Source of the DNA: Caulobacter soli
Lineage (GTDB): Bacteria; Pseudomonadota; Alphaproteobacteria; Caulobacterales; Caulobacteraceae
NCBI RefSeq assembly: GCF_011045195.1
Contig: NZ_CP049199.1
Location: 434,001 to 498,000, forward strand
Reading direction: 5' to 3'
DNA length: 64,000 bases
Positions 16,283 through 25,653 of this stretch are shown here, in pieces (position 1 is the first letter of the stretch; the number at the start of each line of letters is the position of its first letter). A model generated the notes under the pieces. The model did no database searches and was not told the DNA's origin. It saw nothing but the letters and a program-made list of their open reading frames with translations. The translations under genes and the position numbers were made by a program.

Positions 16283-19200
16283 TTGTCTCAGATCTCTAAG
16301 CAGCGCGTCCGTGCGCTGAAGCTCGGTGCGTCCAGCGGCGCCATGCTGATGGCGATGGCCGTGGCGGGTGTCGCCTCGGCCCAACAAGCGCCCGCGCCGG
16401 CGCCGGTCGAAGACACCGCCGTCGAAGAAGTGGTCGTCACCGGCTTCCGGGCCAGCTTGGCCAACGCGCTCGACATCAAGCGTCGCGAGAACGACCTCGT
16501 CGACGTCATCAAGGCGCAAGACATCGCCGATTTCCCCGACCTCAACCTGGCTGAATCGCTGCAACGCGTGCCGGGCGTGTCGATCGACCGTGACGGCGGC
16601 GAAGGTCGCAGCATCACCGTTCGCGGCCTGGGTCCCGACTTCACCGTCGTTCGCCTGAACGGCCTGGAAGCCCTGGCCACCACCGGCGGCAAGGACAGCT
16701 CGGGCGGCGCCAACCGCGGCCGCCAGTTCGACTTCTCGATCTTCGCTTCGGAGCTGTTCAACAGCGTCACCGTGCGCAAGTCGACCTCGGCCATGAACGA
16801 GGAAGGCTCGCTGGGCGCGATCATCGACCTGCAGGCCTCGCGTCCGTTCGACTTCAGCGGCCCGGCCATGAGCATGGGCGCCAAGGTCGGCTGGAACGAC
16901 CTGTCGCGTAAGAAAGACCCGCGCTTCACCTTCCTGGCCAGCAACCGCTGGGACACCGGCATCGGTGAAATCGGCGCCCTGATCTCGGTGGCCTACGCCG
17001 AGCGCAAGACCCTGGAAGAAGGCTCGTCGACCGGTCGTTGGGAAAACCCCAGCGTTCCGAACAACTCCTCGACCTCGTTCCCCTGCTCGGGCGCGGCCTA
17101 CAATCCGGTCAGCGGCCCGGCCCTGAGCTGCTCGCAGATCGGCGTGAACACCCCGAGCACGACCGCGCCCACGGCCTCGGCCGCCGGCACCGCCAACAAC
17201 CTTTGGCACCCGCGGATCCCGCGCTATGGTCGTCTGCAATACGATCAAAAGCGCCTGGGCATCACCGGTTCGCTGCAATGGCGCCCGACCGAGAACTCGA
17301 CCCTGAGCCTCGACGCGCTGGTGGCCAACTTCACCAACAACCGCGACGAAACCTATCTGGAAGTCATCTCGTTCAGCCGCAGCGGCGCGGGCCTGCCCCA
17401 GACCGACGTGGTCAACTTCCAGGCCGACAACAAGGGCAACCTGATCAAGGGCACGTTCGACGACGTCGACGCCCGCGTCGAGTATCGCCACGACGACCTG
17501 AAGACCGAGTTCAACCAGTTCACCCTGACCTATGACACCAAGTTCGGTGAGCGCGGCCACTTCAACGCGGTCTATGGCCAGTCGCGGTCGATCCAGGACA
17601 ACCCGGTCCAGACGACGTTCTCGTTCGATCGCTACGACAGCGACAACTACAGCTACGACTACTCGGGCAACGACAAGCTGCCGAACTTCAACTACGGCTT
17701 CGACCCGACCAACCCGTCGAACTTCGTCTACAGCAACAGCAACGCCAAGGGCGATCCTTCGCTGCTGCGTCTGCGTCCCAGCAAGGCGGTCAACACCTTC
17801 CAGACCTTCCGCGCCGACGTCGACTACGAGATCCTCGACGGCTTCAAGCTGCGCTACGGCGGCGACTACAAGGAATACGGCTTCACCTCGTCGGAACAGC
17901 GCCTGTTCTCGCGCAACCTGGCCAGCACGGGCAGCACGTTTACGGCCGAGGCGGGCTTCCCGCTGCCGGCCGGCGTCTCGATCGCCGACGTCTCGCGCCT
18001 CATCACCGGTTTCGGCCGTGGTCTGGACCTGCCGGCCGGCGTGCCGACCTCGTGGATCGCTCCCGACCTGGACAAGCTGAAGAAGGTCATCGGCTACGAC
18101 TGTAACTGCATCAACGCCAACGGCGACTTCCGCCTGAGCTCGTTGAACCAGTTGGGCGCCCTGCGCGCGGTCACCGAGAAGGACACCGCCTTCTACATCC
18201 AGGGCGACTTCGACTACGACATCTTCAACATCCCGGTGCGCGGCAACCTCGGCGTGCGCTACATCAAGACCCAGCAGACGGCGAGCGGCCACTACAACGC
18301 CGGCAACACCACGGTCGCCGTGTCCACGCCGATCGGCACCCTGTCGGAACAATACGCCACGGACGCTGTCCAGACCGTCAGCCGCGAATACACCAACACC
18401 CTGCCGGCCCTGAACATCTCGGCCCAGCCGATGGAGAACTTCTTCATCCGCTTCGCCGCGGCCAAGGTGATGACCCGTCCGCAGCTGCAGAACCTGACGC
18501 CGGGCTTCACCGCCAACAGCCAGCCGAACCAGACCCTGACGCGCGGCAATCCGGATCTGAATCCGATGCTCGCCAACAATCTGGACCTGAGCTTCGAGTG
18601 GTATCCGGACAAGGAAACCCTGCTGTCGGCCGGCTTCTTCCAGAAGGACATCAAGTCCTACATCCAGCAGACCGCCCAGGTCATGCCGTGGTCGGACACC
18701 GGTCTGCCCAACAGCCTGCTGAGCAACACCAACACCCCGGACACGCCGTTCACCGTCACCACCCAGGTCAACAGCCCGGGCGGCAAGCTGAAGGGCTTCG
18801 AGCTGAGCGCCCAGCGTCCGTTCACCTTCCTGCCGGCTCCGTTCGACAAGTTCGGCGCGATCGTGAACTACACGCACGTCAAGAGCGACATCGCCTACAT
18901 CATCAAGGCGCCGACGTTCAGCGGCACGCCGCGCACGCAAACCGCGCCGGCCGTGATGCTGACCCAGCCGCTGGTGAACCTGTCGCCGGACGCCTTCAAC
19001 GTCACGCTCTACTACGAAAACGGGCCGTTCAAGGCGCGTGCGTCGGGCTCCTATCGTGACGCCTACCTGATCCAGGTCGCGCCTTCGGCGACCAACAACA
19101 ACGACGTGCGGATCAAGGAAAAGACCTTCAACCTCGATGGCCAGGTCAGCTACGAGCTGGGCAAGTTCACGGTCACCCTGGAACTGATCAATCTGACCGA

Positions 19201-19300
19201 CCAGGAAGACAGCAAGGTCGACGACTCGACCCGCATGGCCTCGGAAGAGTACGTGCACTACGGTCGCCAGTACTATCTGGGCGTGAAGTACAAGTTCTAG
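16283..19300 (+). CDS. TonB-dependent outer-membrane receptor (probably carbohydrate ligand)
   Basis: 1005 aa. A signal peptide ends near VAGVASAQQ, and the TonB box region VEEVVVTGFRASL follows. The plug contains ESLQRVPGVSIDRDGGEGR and ITVRGLGPDFTVVRLNG; the 22-strand barrel ends in YYLGVKYKF with a terminal Phe. This is the large TonB receptor subfamily that Caulobacterales use for oligosaccharides. Start is TTG 16283, with GGGAGGAGG about 6 nt upstream; no better ATG exists in frame. It lies between che1 and nag genes and is followed by a strong terminator. Its promoter carries ACCGGT sites rather than the NagR-like sites of the second receptor, so I would not assume the same ligand. Confidence 0.93.
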   Translation: MSQISKQRVRALKLGASSGAMLMAMAVAGVASAQQAPAPAPVEDTAVEEVVVTGFRASLANALDIKRRENDLVDVIKAQDIADFPDLNLAESLQRVPGVSIDRDGGEGRSITVRGLGPDFTVVRLNGLEALATTGGKDSSGGANRGRQFDFSIFASELFNSVTVRKSTSAMNEEGSLGAIIDLQASRPFDFSGPAMSMGAKVGWNDLSRKKDPRFTFLASNRWDTGIGEIGALISVAYAERKTLEEGSSTGRWENPSVPNNSSTSFPCSGAAYNPVSGPALSCSQIGVNTPSTTAPTASAAGTANNLWHPRIPRYGRLQYDQKRLGITGSLQWRPTENSTLSLDALVANFTNNRDETYLEVISFSRSGAGLPQTDVVNFQADNKGNLIKGTFDDVDARVEYRHDDLKTEFNQFTLTYDTKFGERGHFNAVYGQSRSIQDNPVQTTFSFDRYDSDNYSYDYSGNDKLPNFNYGFDPTNPSNFVYSNSNAKGDPSLLRLRPSKAVNTFQTFRADVDYEILDGFKLRYGGDYKEYGFTSSEQRLFSRNLASTGSTFTAEAGFPLPAGVSIADVSRLITGFGRGLDLPAGVPTSWIAPDLDKLKKVIGYDCNCINANGDFRLSSLNQLGALRAVTEKDTAFYIQGDFDYDIFNIPVRGNLGVRYIKTQQTASGHYNAGNTTVAVSTPIGTLSEQYATDAVQTVSREYTNTLPALNISAQPMENFFIRFAAAKVMTRPQLQNLTPGFTANSQPNQTLTRGNPDLNPMLANNLDLSFEWYPDKETLLSAGFFQKDIKSYIQQTAQVMPWSDTGLPNSLLSNTNTPDTPFTVTTQVNSPGGKLKGFELSAQRPFTFLPAPFDKFGAIVNYTHVKSDIAYIIKAPTFSGTPRTQTAPAVMLTQPLVNLSPDAFNVTLYYENGPFKARASGSYRDAYLIQVAPSATNNNDVRIKEKTFNLDGQVSYELGKFTVTLELINLTDQEDSKVDDSTRMASEEYVHYGRQYYLGVKYKF

Positions 19301-19326
19301 GTCGCATTTCCTCCCCGAAACGACCA

Positions 19327-19361
19327 AAGGGCGCTGGTGAAAACCAGCGCCCTTCTTTTTT
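19327..19361 (+). terminator. Strong intrinsic terminator
   Basis: AAGGGCGCTGGT-GAAA-ACCAGCGCCCTT forms a perfect 12-bp stem with a GNRA-type loop, followed by CTTTTTT. It lies 27 nt after the TonB receptor stop and also separates it from the convergent nagA. Its minus-strand reading has only AAG before the stem, so termination is mainly of the plus strand. Confidence 0.92.
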
Positions 19362-19387
19362 GTCCGTGGTCGGATTGTGGATCGGTT

Positions 19388-20527
19388 CTAGGTGTTCGCC
19401 ACGCCGTCGATCCAGGTCCGGCGGACGTTCAGCGCCTCGTCCAGCAGCACCAGATCGGCCGCCTGGCCGGCTCTGATCGACCCGCGGTGGCCCGCCAGGC
19501 CCAGGAAGGCGGCGGGGGCGCTGGAGGCGATCGACACGGCGTCTTCCAGCGACAGGCCCAGCATCGACACGGCGTTGCGCACCGCGCCGACCATGTCCAG
19601 GTCCGAGCCGGCCAGGGTGCCGTGGTCGTCGACGCAGACCCCGTCGACCACGCGAATGTGGCGGCCTTGCAGGTCGAAGCTCTTGTCGACCATGCCCACA
19701 GTGGGCATGGCGTCGGTGACCAGCATGAAGCGGTTCAGCGGCCGGGTGCGCAGGGCGATGCGCAGCACCACCGGGTCCACGTGGCGGCCGTCGACGATGA
19801 TCCCGCACCAGGCCGTTATGCTCTCGAGCGCCGCGCCCACCACGCCCGGCTCGCGGCTGGTCAGCGGCGACATGGCGTTGAACAGGTGGGTGAAGCCGGT
19901 CAGGCCGGCGTCCAGCGCCTTGCGCACCGTGCCGTAGGCGGCGTTGGTGTGGCCAGCGGCGACGGTCACCCCGGCGGCGGCCAGGCGGCGCACCATTTCC
20001 GGCGTGGTGGTCTCCGGGGCCAGGGTCACCAGCGTCTTGCCGCGCTTGAGCGAGCTGAGCAGGGTCACGGCCTCGTCGTCGAGGGTTCGGAACTTGCTGG
20101 CGTCGTGGATGCCCTTGCGCTTCACATTGAGGAACGGACCCTCGATGTGAACGCCCAGCACGCCGGGCACGCCGGCCTCGATGGCCTGCTCTGTCGCCCG
20201 CATGGCCGCGTCGACCACGGCCAGGTCGTCGCTGATCAGGGTCGGCAGGAAGCCGGTGGTGCCATAGGGCCGGTGGGCCGCGCCGATGGCGGCGATGGCC
20301 TCGACGGTGGTGGAGTCGTTGAACAGCACCCCGCCGCCGCCATTGACCTGGGTGTCGATGAAGCCGGGAACCAGCAGGCCGCCGTCCAGGTCTTGGCGAT
20401 CGACGCCGGCCGGCGTGTCAGCGCTGTCGGTGACGCCGACGATCCGACCGCCCTCGATCGCCACGGCCTTGCCGTCGACGATCCCTTCCGGCGTCAGGAT
20501 GCGGCCATTAACGAGTACGGACTGCAT
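19388..20527 (-). CDS. nagA: N-acetylglucosamine-6-phosphate deacetylase
   Basis: 379-aa amidohydrolase. GGLLVPGFIDTQVNGGGGV opens the TIM-barrel with the family's first signature. HIEGPFLN gives the metal Glu, HTNAAYG and FTHLFNAMSPL the metal His residues, and LVTDAMPTVG the catalytic Asp. It removes acetate from GlcNAc-6-P made by the PTS encoded nearby. ATG 20527 overlaps the upstream deaminase stop by one base, so the two are coupled in a minus-strand operon with the GntR repressor. Despite the shared name, the C. crescentus 'NagA' outer-membrane receptor is the TonB gene at 22656, not this enzyme. Confidence 0.95.
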   Translation of the reverse strand: MQSVLVNGRILTPEGIVDGKAVAIEGGRIVGVTDSADTPAGVDRQDLDGGLLVPGFIDTQVNGGGGVLFNDSTTVEAIAAIGAAHRPYGTTGFLPTLISDDLAVVDAAMRATEQAIEAGVPGVLGVHIEGPFLNVKRKGIHDASKFRTLDDEAVTLLSSLKRGKTLVTLAPETTTPEMVRRLAAAGVTVAAGHTNAAYGTVRKALDAGLTGFTHLFNAMSPLTSREPGVVGAALESITAWCGIIVDGRHVDPVVLRIALRTRPLNRFMLVTDAMPTVGMVDKSFDLQGRHIRVVDGVCVDDHGTLAGSDLDMVGAVRNAVSMLGLSLEDAVSIASSAPAAFLGLAGHRGSIRAGQAADLVLLDEALNVRRTWIDGVANT

Positions 20528-21606
20528 CAGACGGTTTCTGTGACCTTGTTGAGGTGCGGGGGGCTGTCGGGATCGTAGCCGCGCGCCACCGACAGCGCAT
20601 TGGCCATCCGGTAGAAGCTCTGGATCATCAGGATCGGCTCGATCACCGGGTGGGCGGCCAGCGCCGGCAGCACGCCGGCGCCCGTTTCTCCGGCGCCGGC
20701 CAGCAGGACGTCGCCGCCGCGCTCGGTCACGCCCTTGGCCATGGCGTCGACGCTGTCGCGGCTCTCGTCGTTCTGGGCGAAGACCAGGACCGGGAAGCCC
20801 GCCTTCACCAACGCCATGGGGCCGTGCAGCACTTCGGCGGCGCTGAAGGCCTCGGCGTGCAGGCCGCAGGTCTCCTTGAACTTCAGGGCCGCCTCCTGGG
20901 CGACGCCGAAGCCGACGCCGCGTCCCAGGACGTAGAGGTTGCGAGCCAGTTTCAGGCGCTCGACGGCCGGGGTCCAGTCCAGGGTCCAGGCCTCGGCCAG
21001 CAGGGCCGGCAGGGTGGTCAGGGCGGCGGTCAGGTCGTCGTCCTGGGTCCAGGCGGCGACCAGCTGGGCGATGGCGGCCAGGGCGGCGATGTAGGACTTG
21101 GTGGCCGCCACGCTCAGCTCGGGACCGGCGTGCAGCGGCAGCACTTCGTCGGCCAGGGCGGCCAGGGGTGAGTCGGTGACGTTGACCAGGGCGATGACGA
21201 AGGCGCCGGCTTCCTTGGCGGCCTGGACGGCGGCCAGCAGGTCGGGGCTCTTGCCCGACTGCGAAATGGCCAGATAGAGCACGTCGCCCAGGTCCTGGTG
21301 GGCGGCGTAGACCGAACTGACCGACAGCGCGGCCGACGAGGTCAGCACCCCGGTGCGGGTCTCGATCAGGTACTTGGCGAAGGTGGCGGCGTGGTCGCTG
21401 CTGCCGCGGGCGCAGGTGACCACGGCGCGGGGCGGGTTGGCGCGCAGGCGCTCGGCGATCCGGGCGGCGCGGGCGGCGTTGGCGTTCAGCTGGGCGGCGA
21501 CGACGTGCGAGGCCTGGCCGGCCTCGAGGAACATGCGGGTCGATTCCGCCGTCAGCCTCGCCGGTTCAGCCGGGGGTGCGGGTCGGGTCAAGACGTTGGC
21601 CTCCAA
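20527..21606 (-). CDS. nagB-II: SIS-domain glucosamine-6-phosphate deaminase (NagB-II type)
   Basis: 359 aa with two SIS domains. The first carries VTCARGSSDHAATFAKYL and LAISQSGKSPDLL; the second contains LYVLGRGVGFGVAQEAALKF. It resembles the isomerase half of GlmS without the glutaminase domain, which is the architecture of the NagB-II deaminase that replaces classical NagB in Shewanella and many alphaproteobacteria. It should convert GlcN-6-P to fructose-6-P and ammonia. No classical NagB is in the cluster, which supports this. I accept TTG 21606 (AGGGAA upstream); a later ATG at 21534 would cut into the conserved N-terminal helix. Confidence 0.88.
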   Translation of the reverse strand: MEANVLTRPAPPAEPARLTAESTRMFLEAGQASHVVAAQLNANAARAARIAERLRANPPRAVVTCARGSSDHAATFAKYLIETRTGVLTSSAALSVSSVYAAHQDLGDVLYLAISQSGKSPDLLAAVQAAKEAGAFVIALVNVTDSPLAALADEVLPLHAGPELSVAATKSYIAALAAIAQLVAAWTQDDDLTAALTTLPALLAEAWTLDWTPAVERLKLARNLYVLGRGVGFGVAQEAALKFKETCGLHAEAFSAAEVLHGPMALVKAGFPVLVFAQNDESRDSVDAMAKGVTERGGDVLLAGAGETGAGVLPALAAHPVIEPILMIQSFYRMANALSVARGYDPDSPPHLNKVTETV

Positions 21607-21660
21607 GACGGACGTTCCCTTTACATAAGCGCGGGGCAGGCCCCGTTCGGTGTCTGGCCC

Positions 21661-22398
21661 TCAAGAAAGGGCGTTCAGTTCGGCGACGAAGTCGTAGGCG
21701 TCACCCCTGTAGTAGGATTGTGTGACTTCCACCGCCCGGCCGTCGGGCAGGAAGCTGCGGCGTTCGATCAGCAGGCCCGCGTCCTTGACGGGCACGCCCA
21801 GCAGCTCGGCCTGCTCGGCGGTGAACAGCACCGCGCGCAGCCGCTGCAGGGCGCGGGCGGGACGGTGGCCGGTGGCTTCCAGGGCTTCGTAGAGCGAAAC
21901 GCCCACCACCTCGGCCGAGGGCAGGGCGTAGCCGGCGATCGTGGAATATTCCAGGGCCATCGGCGCGCCGTCGGCGTAGCGGATGCGGGCGAAGCGGAAG
22001 ACCGGCGTGCCGGGCGACAGGCCCAGGGTCAGCGACTCTTCCGGCGTGACCGAGCCTTCGGCCTTGCTGATCCATTCGCTGCGTGGCGTGCGACCGCGCG
22101 AGATCATGTCCTCGGTGAACGACGACAGCTTGGAGAAGCTCTTTTCCACGCGCGCGGCGACGAAGGTGCCCGCGCCCTGGCGGCGGGTCAGCAGGCCCTC
22201 GCTGACCAGGCCGTCCAGCGCCTTGCGCACGGTGATGCGCGAAATGTTGAATTCCTCGGCCATGTCGCGTTCGGCCGGCAGGGCGTCGTCGGGGCCCAGC
22301 ACCTTCTTCTGGATGGCGTCGCGCAGGGCGCGTTGCAGCTGCTTGTAGAGCGGAGCGTGATCGTCGCCGGTCAGGCCACCGATCCTCTCGGAAAACAT
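21661..22398 (-). CDS. nagR: GntR/HutC-family repressor of the nag genes (NagR-like)
   Basis: 245 aa from ATG 22398 (MFSERIGG); an ATG at 22455 is in frame but lacks a ribosome-binding site and lengthens the protein beyond the family norm. The N-terminal winged helix has PLYKQLQRALRDAIQ and LPAERDMAEEFNISRITVRK, the GntR signature. The C-terminal UTRA domain (about 95-240; YSTIAGYALPS, SYYRGDAYDF) binds sugar-phosphate effectors in the HutC subfamily. GlcNAc-6-P or GlcN-6-P is the likely effector. It is first in the operon with nagB-II and nagA, and candidate half-sites lie just upstream, so autoregulation is expected. Confidence 0.9.
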   Translation of the reverse strand: MFSERIGGLTGDDHAPLYKQLQRALRDAIQKKVLGPDDALPAERDMAEEFNISRITVRKALDGLVSEGLLTRRQGAGTFVAARVEKSFSKLSSFTEDMISRGRTPRSEWISKAEGSVTPEESLTLGLSPGTPVFRFARIRYADGAPMALEYSTIAGYALPSAEVVGVSLYEALEATGHRPARALQRLRAVLFTAEQAELLGVPVKDAGLLIERRSFLPDGRAVEVTQSYYRGDAYDFVAELNALS

Positions 22399-22467
22399 CG
22401 TCAATTTCGCACCCCCGCGCAAAACCGCGCCATCGCTTGGCTCTGGAAATAGCATATGACCATTTTC

Positions 22468-22594
22468 ATACCAATAAGAACGTGGTCCGCAATTGGTTCT
22501 TTTTTGGCCTTGTCATCCGATAAATTTCCGTCACAGTTCCCTTCCGAGGCCCGAGAAGTACCGCATTCTACGGATGTCCGCAGATAATTGGTAT
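22468..22594. promoter_or_regulatory. Candidate NagR half-sites in the divergent nagR / TonB receptor promoter region
   Basis: ATACCAAT (22468-22475), AATTGGTTC (22491-22499) and AATTGGTAT (22586-22594) are copies of one half-site in both orientations. The first two form an ACCAAT-N16-ATTGGT dyad close to nagR; the third lies 62 nt before the receptor ATG. AATTGGTAT is the half-site known for HutC-type NagR/YvoA repressors (TGGTATAGACCA operators). The region is AT-richer than its surroundings, and is where the divergent promoters must be. Confidence 0.5.
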
Positions 22595-22655
22595 CAGATT
22601 GGGCTTGGGGTTCGGCTCCAGGCCCAAGGGTCTGGAAAAAGGGGAGAAGCCGAGT

Positions 22656-25427
22656 ATGCGAAATTTCCACAAGACCATTCTATCTGCGTCCGCCAGCGTT
22701 CTGGCGGTAGCGTTGGCCGCGCCGGCCTTCGCGCAAGACTCTACACAGGTCGAAGAGCTCGTCGTCACCGGCATCCGCGCTTCGCTGCAGGCCTCGGTCG
22801 AGGCCAAGCGCAACGCCAACGCCGTGATCGACGTCATCACCGCCGAGGATATCGGCAAGTTCCCGGACAAGAACGTCGCTGAATCGCTGCAGCGCGTTCC
22901 CGGCGTCACCATTCAGCGCGAATTCGGCGAAGGCGAGCGGATCTCGATCCGCGGTACGGCGCCGACCCTGAACCGCACGCTGCTCAACGGTCACTCGGTG
23001 GCCACCGCCGACTGGTTCATTCTCGATCAGTTCAAGGCCAGCCGCAGCTTCAACTACCTGATGCTGCCGTCGGAAATCGTCGGCAAGGTCGAGGTCTTCA
23101 AGAGCCCGATGGCCGACATCGACGAAGGCGGCGTGGGCGGCACGGTCAATGTGCACACCCGCAACCCGCTGGACCTGGCCCCGATCTCGGTCTCCGGTTC
23201 GGTTCAGGCCTTCCATGACGAAAAGTCGGGCAACACCGATCCGACCGCCTCGGCCATGCTCAGCTGGCACAACGCCGACAAGACCCTGGGCGTCCTGGTC
23301 GGCGGCATCTACGACAAGCGCCGCATTCGCCGCGACGGCATCGAGGTCCTGGGCTACCAGGCCGTGACCACCGCCACCGGCAACGGCACGAACATCACCG
23401 GCATCACGCCCGGCCAGACGGTCTACGCGCCCAGCCTGATCGGCTCGTCGCTGTTCACCCAGACCCGCGAGCGCAAGGGCGCCAACTTCGCGATCCAGTA
23501 CGCGCCGACCGACAAGTTCGAACTGAACCTGACCGGCCTCTATTCCAAGATGGACGCCGACAACTTCAACCAGAACTACATGGCCTGGGTCAGCCAGAAG
23601 ATCGGCGCCCTGGCCACCACGCCGACCGAAACCTACAACATCACCAAGGTCAGCAACGGCACCGCCGTCGCCGGCAACTTCAACCAGCCGGGCGCCAACG
23701 GCGTGGTGTTCGACGCCATCGACCGCCTGGCCCACACCAATGTCGGTTCGATCGACCTGGCCGGCAAATGGCGTCCGGCCGACGGCTGGGAGTTCAGCGG
23801 CCGCGTCGGCTACACCAAGGCCAAGGGTGCGACCGACCTGCAGCCGTTCTGGGAAACCAACGCCCCGACCGGCCTGAGCTACGACCTGTCGGGCGGCCTG
23901 CCCAAGGTGTCGTTCACCAACATCGACCCGAAGACGGCCGATGACGAAATGACCCTGGGCTGGGCTTCGGCCAACACCACCGTCAACACCGACGACGAGT
24001 TCTACACCTTCGTCGACGGCGAGAAGTTCCTGGACGGCGGCGTCTTCAGTTCGGTCAAGTTCGGCCTGAAGTACACCGACCACGACCGCGACGTGGTGCA
24101 GACCTACGGCCAGCGCCGCGCCCTGTTCGCCAATGGCGCGTGCGGCGGCCAGAACTGCTCGCTGGCCAGCGTCGCCGGCGGCCTGACCGACAGCGACTAC
24201 CTGGACGGCATCAAGGGGCCGGGCGTTCTGTCCAGCTACCTGACGGCCGACAAGAACAAGATCGAGGCGATCTACGCCAAGATGGGTCCGGCCACGATCT
24301 ACGATCCGAACAACCCCAACACCGGCGGCTGTATCGGCCTGGTGAACTGCGACCACTTCGGTCCGCTCGAAAGCTTCGACTTCAACGAGAAGACCTTCGG
24401 CGGCTACGTGATGGGCAACCTGAAGGGCGAAGGCTGGCGCGGTAACGTCGGCGTCCGCGTCGTCAACACCAAGATCGAGACCAACGCCTGGCGCGTCGGC
24501 GTCTCGGCGGGCACGCCGGGCGCGATCAACAACCCGTTCGGCCTGATGGCGCCGACCACGGGCGAGAAGCAGTACACCGACATCCTGCCCTCGGCGAACT
24601 TCTCGTTCGACGTGAAGGACGACGTGGTGATCCGCCTGGCCGCCGCCCGCGTCCTGGCGCGTCCGGACTACGCCCAGATGGCCGGCTTCACCTCGCTGAC
24701 CGAGTCCCTGCTGACGGCCTCGGGCGGCAACCCGAACCTGGACCCCTATCGCGCCAACCAGTACGACGCGACGGTGGAATGGTACTTCGCGCCGCAGTCG
24801 ATCCTGTCGGTCGACTTCTTCTACAAGGACATCTCGACCTACATCGTCCAGGGCGCGACGACCGAGAAGCTGCCGCTGCAAGCCGGCGCCGCCGACCCGC
24901 GGGTCGTCAACCCGGCCAACAACTGCGTCCTGCAAAGCGCCGGCCTCTACAGCTGCGACTACAATGTCGGTCGTCCGGTGAACGTGGCGGGCGGCGAGAC
25001 CAAGGGCATCGAAGTCAACTTCCAGATGCCGATCTGGAACGGCTTCGGCGTGCTGGCCAACTACACCTACTCCGACGCCAGCTCGTCCTCGGACGTGCCG
25101 ATCCCGTCGAACTCGAAGAACATCTTCAACGTCAGCGGCTACTACGAGAACGAGCGCTTCAGCGCCCGTCTGTCCTACAACTATCGGTCCAAGTTCTTCG
25201 TCGACTACGACGCCGAGCGCGGCTACCGCCAGCTGTGGTCGGACTCGATCGCCTCGCTGGACGCCTCGGCCAGCGTCAACCTGACCCAGAACATCTCGCT
25301 CAGCCTCGACGCGGTGAACCTCACCGACGAGAAGCAGACCGACAACTACGACAACGACAAGAACCGTCCGGCCCGTATCTACAAGAACGGCCGCATGGTC
25401 TTCGGCGGGGTCCGCTTCAAGTTCTAA
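22656..25427 (+). CDS. TonB-dependent receptor of the nag cluster (chito-oligosaccharide uptake)
   Basis: 923 aa. The signal peptide MRNFHKTILSASASVLAVAL is cleaved near AFAQDS. The TonB box is QVEELVVTGIRASL, the plug signature SLQRVPGVTIQREFGEGERI, and the C-terminus VFGGVRFKF ends in Phe. Start ATG 22656 follows GGGGAGAAG; the longer upstream frame is not needed. By position (divergent from the nag repressor operon, upstream of a hexosaminidase and the PTS) it corresponds to the C. crescentus receptor shown to import GlcNAc and chitin oligomers across the outer membrane. Ligand here is inferred from that synteny and from the shared promoter region. Confidence 0.92.
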   Translation: MRNFHKTILSASASVLAVALAAPAFAQDSTQVEELVVTGIRASLQASVEAKRNANAVIDVITAEDIGKFPDKNVAESLQRVPGVTIQREFGEGERISIRGTAPTLNRTLLNGHSVATADWFILDQFKASRSFNYLMLPSEIVGKVEVFKSPMADIDEGGVGGTVNVHTRNPLDLAPISVSGSVQAFHDEKSGNTDPTASAMLSWHNADKTLGVLVGGIYDKRRIRRDGIEVLGYQAVTTATGNGTNITGITPGQTVYAPSLIGSSLFTQTRERKGANFAIQYAPTDKFELNLTGLYSKMDADNFNQNYMAWVSQKIGALATTPTETYNITKVSNGTAVAGNFNQPGANGVVFDAIDRLAHTNVGSIDLAGKWRPADGWEFSGRVGYTKAKGATDLQPFWETNAPTGLSYDLSGGLPKVSFTNIDPKTADDEMTLGWASANTTVNTDDEFYTFVDGEKFLDGGVFSSVKFGLKYTDHDRDVVQTYGQRRALFANGACGGQNCSLASVAGGLTDSDYLDGIKGPGVLSSYLTADKNKIEAIYAKMGPATIYDPNNPNTGGCIGLVNCDHFGPLESFDFNEKTFGGYVMGNLKGEGWRGNVGVRVVNTKIETNAWRVGVSAGTPGAINNPFGLMAPTTGEKQYTDILPSANFSFDVKDDVVIRLAAARVLARPDYAQMAGFTSLTESLLTASGGNPNLDPYRANQYDATVEWYFAPQSILSVDFFYKDISTYIVQGATTEKLPLQAGAADPRVVNPANNCVLQSAGLYSCDYNVGRPVNVAGGETKGIEVNFQMPIWNGFGVLANYTYSDASSSSDVPIPSNSKNIFNVSGYYENERFSARLSYNYRSKFFVDYDAERGYRQLWSDSIASLDASASVNLTQNISLSLDAVNLTDEKQTDNYDNDKNRPARIYKNGRMVFGGVRFKF

Positions 25428-25436
25428 TCGCGTACC

Positions 25437-25469
25437 GGGACCTTCGGCGCGTGCCGGAGGTCCCGCTTT
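25437..25469 (+). terminator. Hairpin terminator after the nag TonB receptor
   Basis: GGGACCTTCGGC (25437-25448) pairs with GCCGGAGGTCCC (25453-25464) through 12 bp including one G-T wobble, loop GCGT, followed by GCTTTCC. The short U tract makes it moderate. It lies 10 nt after the receptor stop. Confidence 0.7.
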
Positions 25470-25576
25470 CCTCCCGAGATCGTTGCATCGGAGGCGGCAT
25501 GGTCCAGGATCGCATCATGACCTGTCCCGCCCCGCCGATCGCGACCAAAGTCCTCCTGACTGCAAGCACGGAGCTG

Positions 25577-25609
25577 GGGCGGAGCGGTCAAACGCTCCGC
25601 CCGCTTTTT
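25577..25609 (+). terminator. Strong hairpin with T-run in the hexosaminidase leader
   Basis: GGGCGGAGCG (25577-25586) pairs perfectly with CGCTCCGCCC (25593-25602), loop GTCAAA, followed by GCTTTTT. It is a textbook intrinsic terminator, but lies 150 nt past the receptor gene, behind another terminator, and only 44 nt before the hex start. It either blocks read-through or acts as an attenuator of the downstream operon. Confidence 0.75.
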
Positions 25610-25653
25610 GCCGCCCGTGGTCCTGCCGCATGTCAGCCGGAGAGCGCCCTCTC

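Noticed and set aside
16265..19327. Long open frame antisense to the first TonB receptor
   Set aside because: Composition is His/Asp/Arg/Gly-rich with no recognisable fold; it mirrors the high-GC third-position bias of the real gene on the plus strand.
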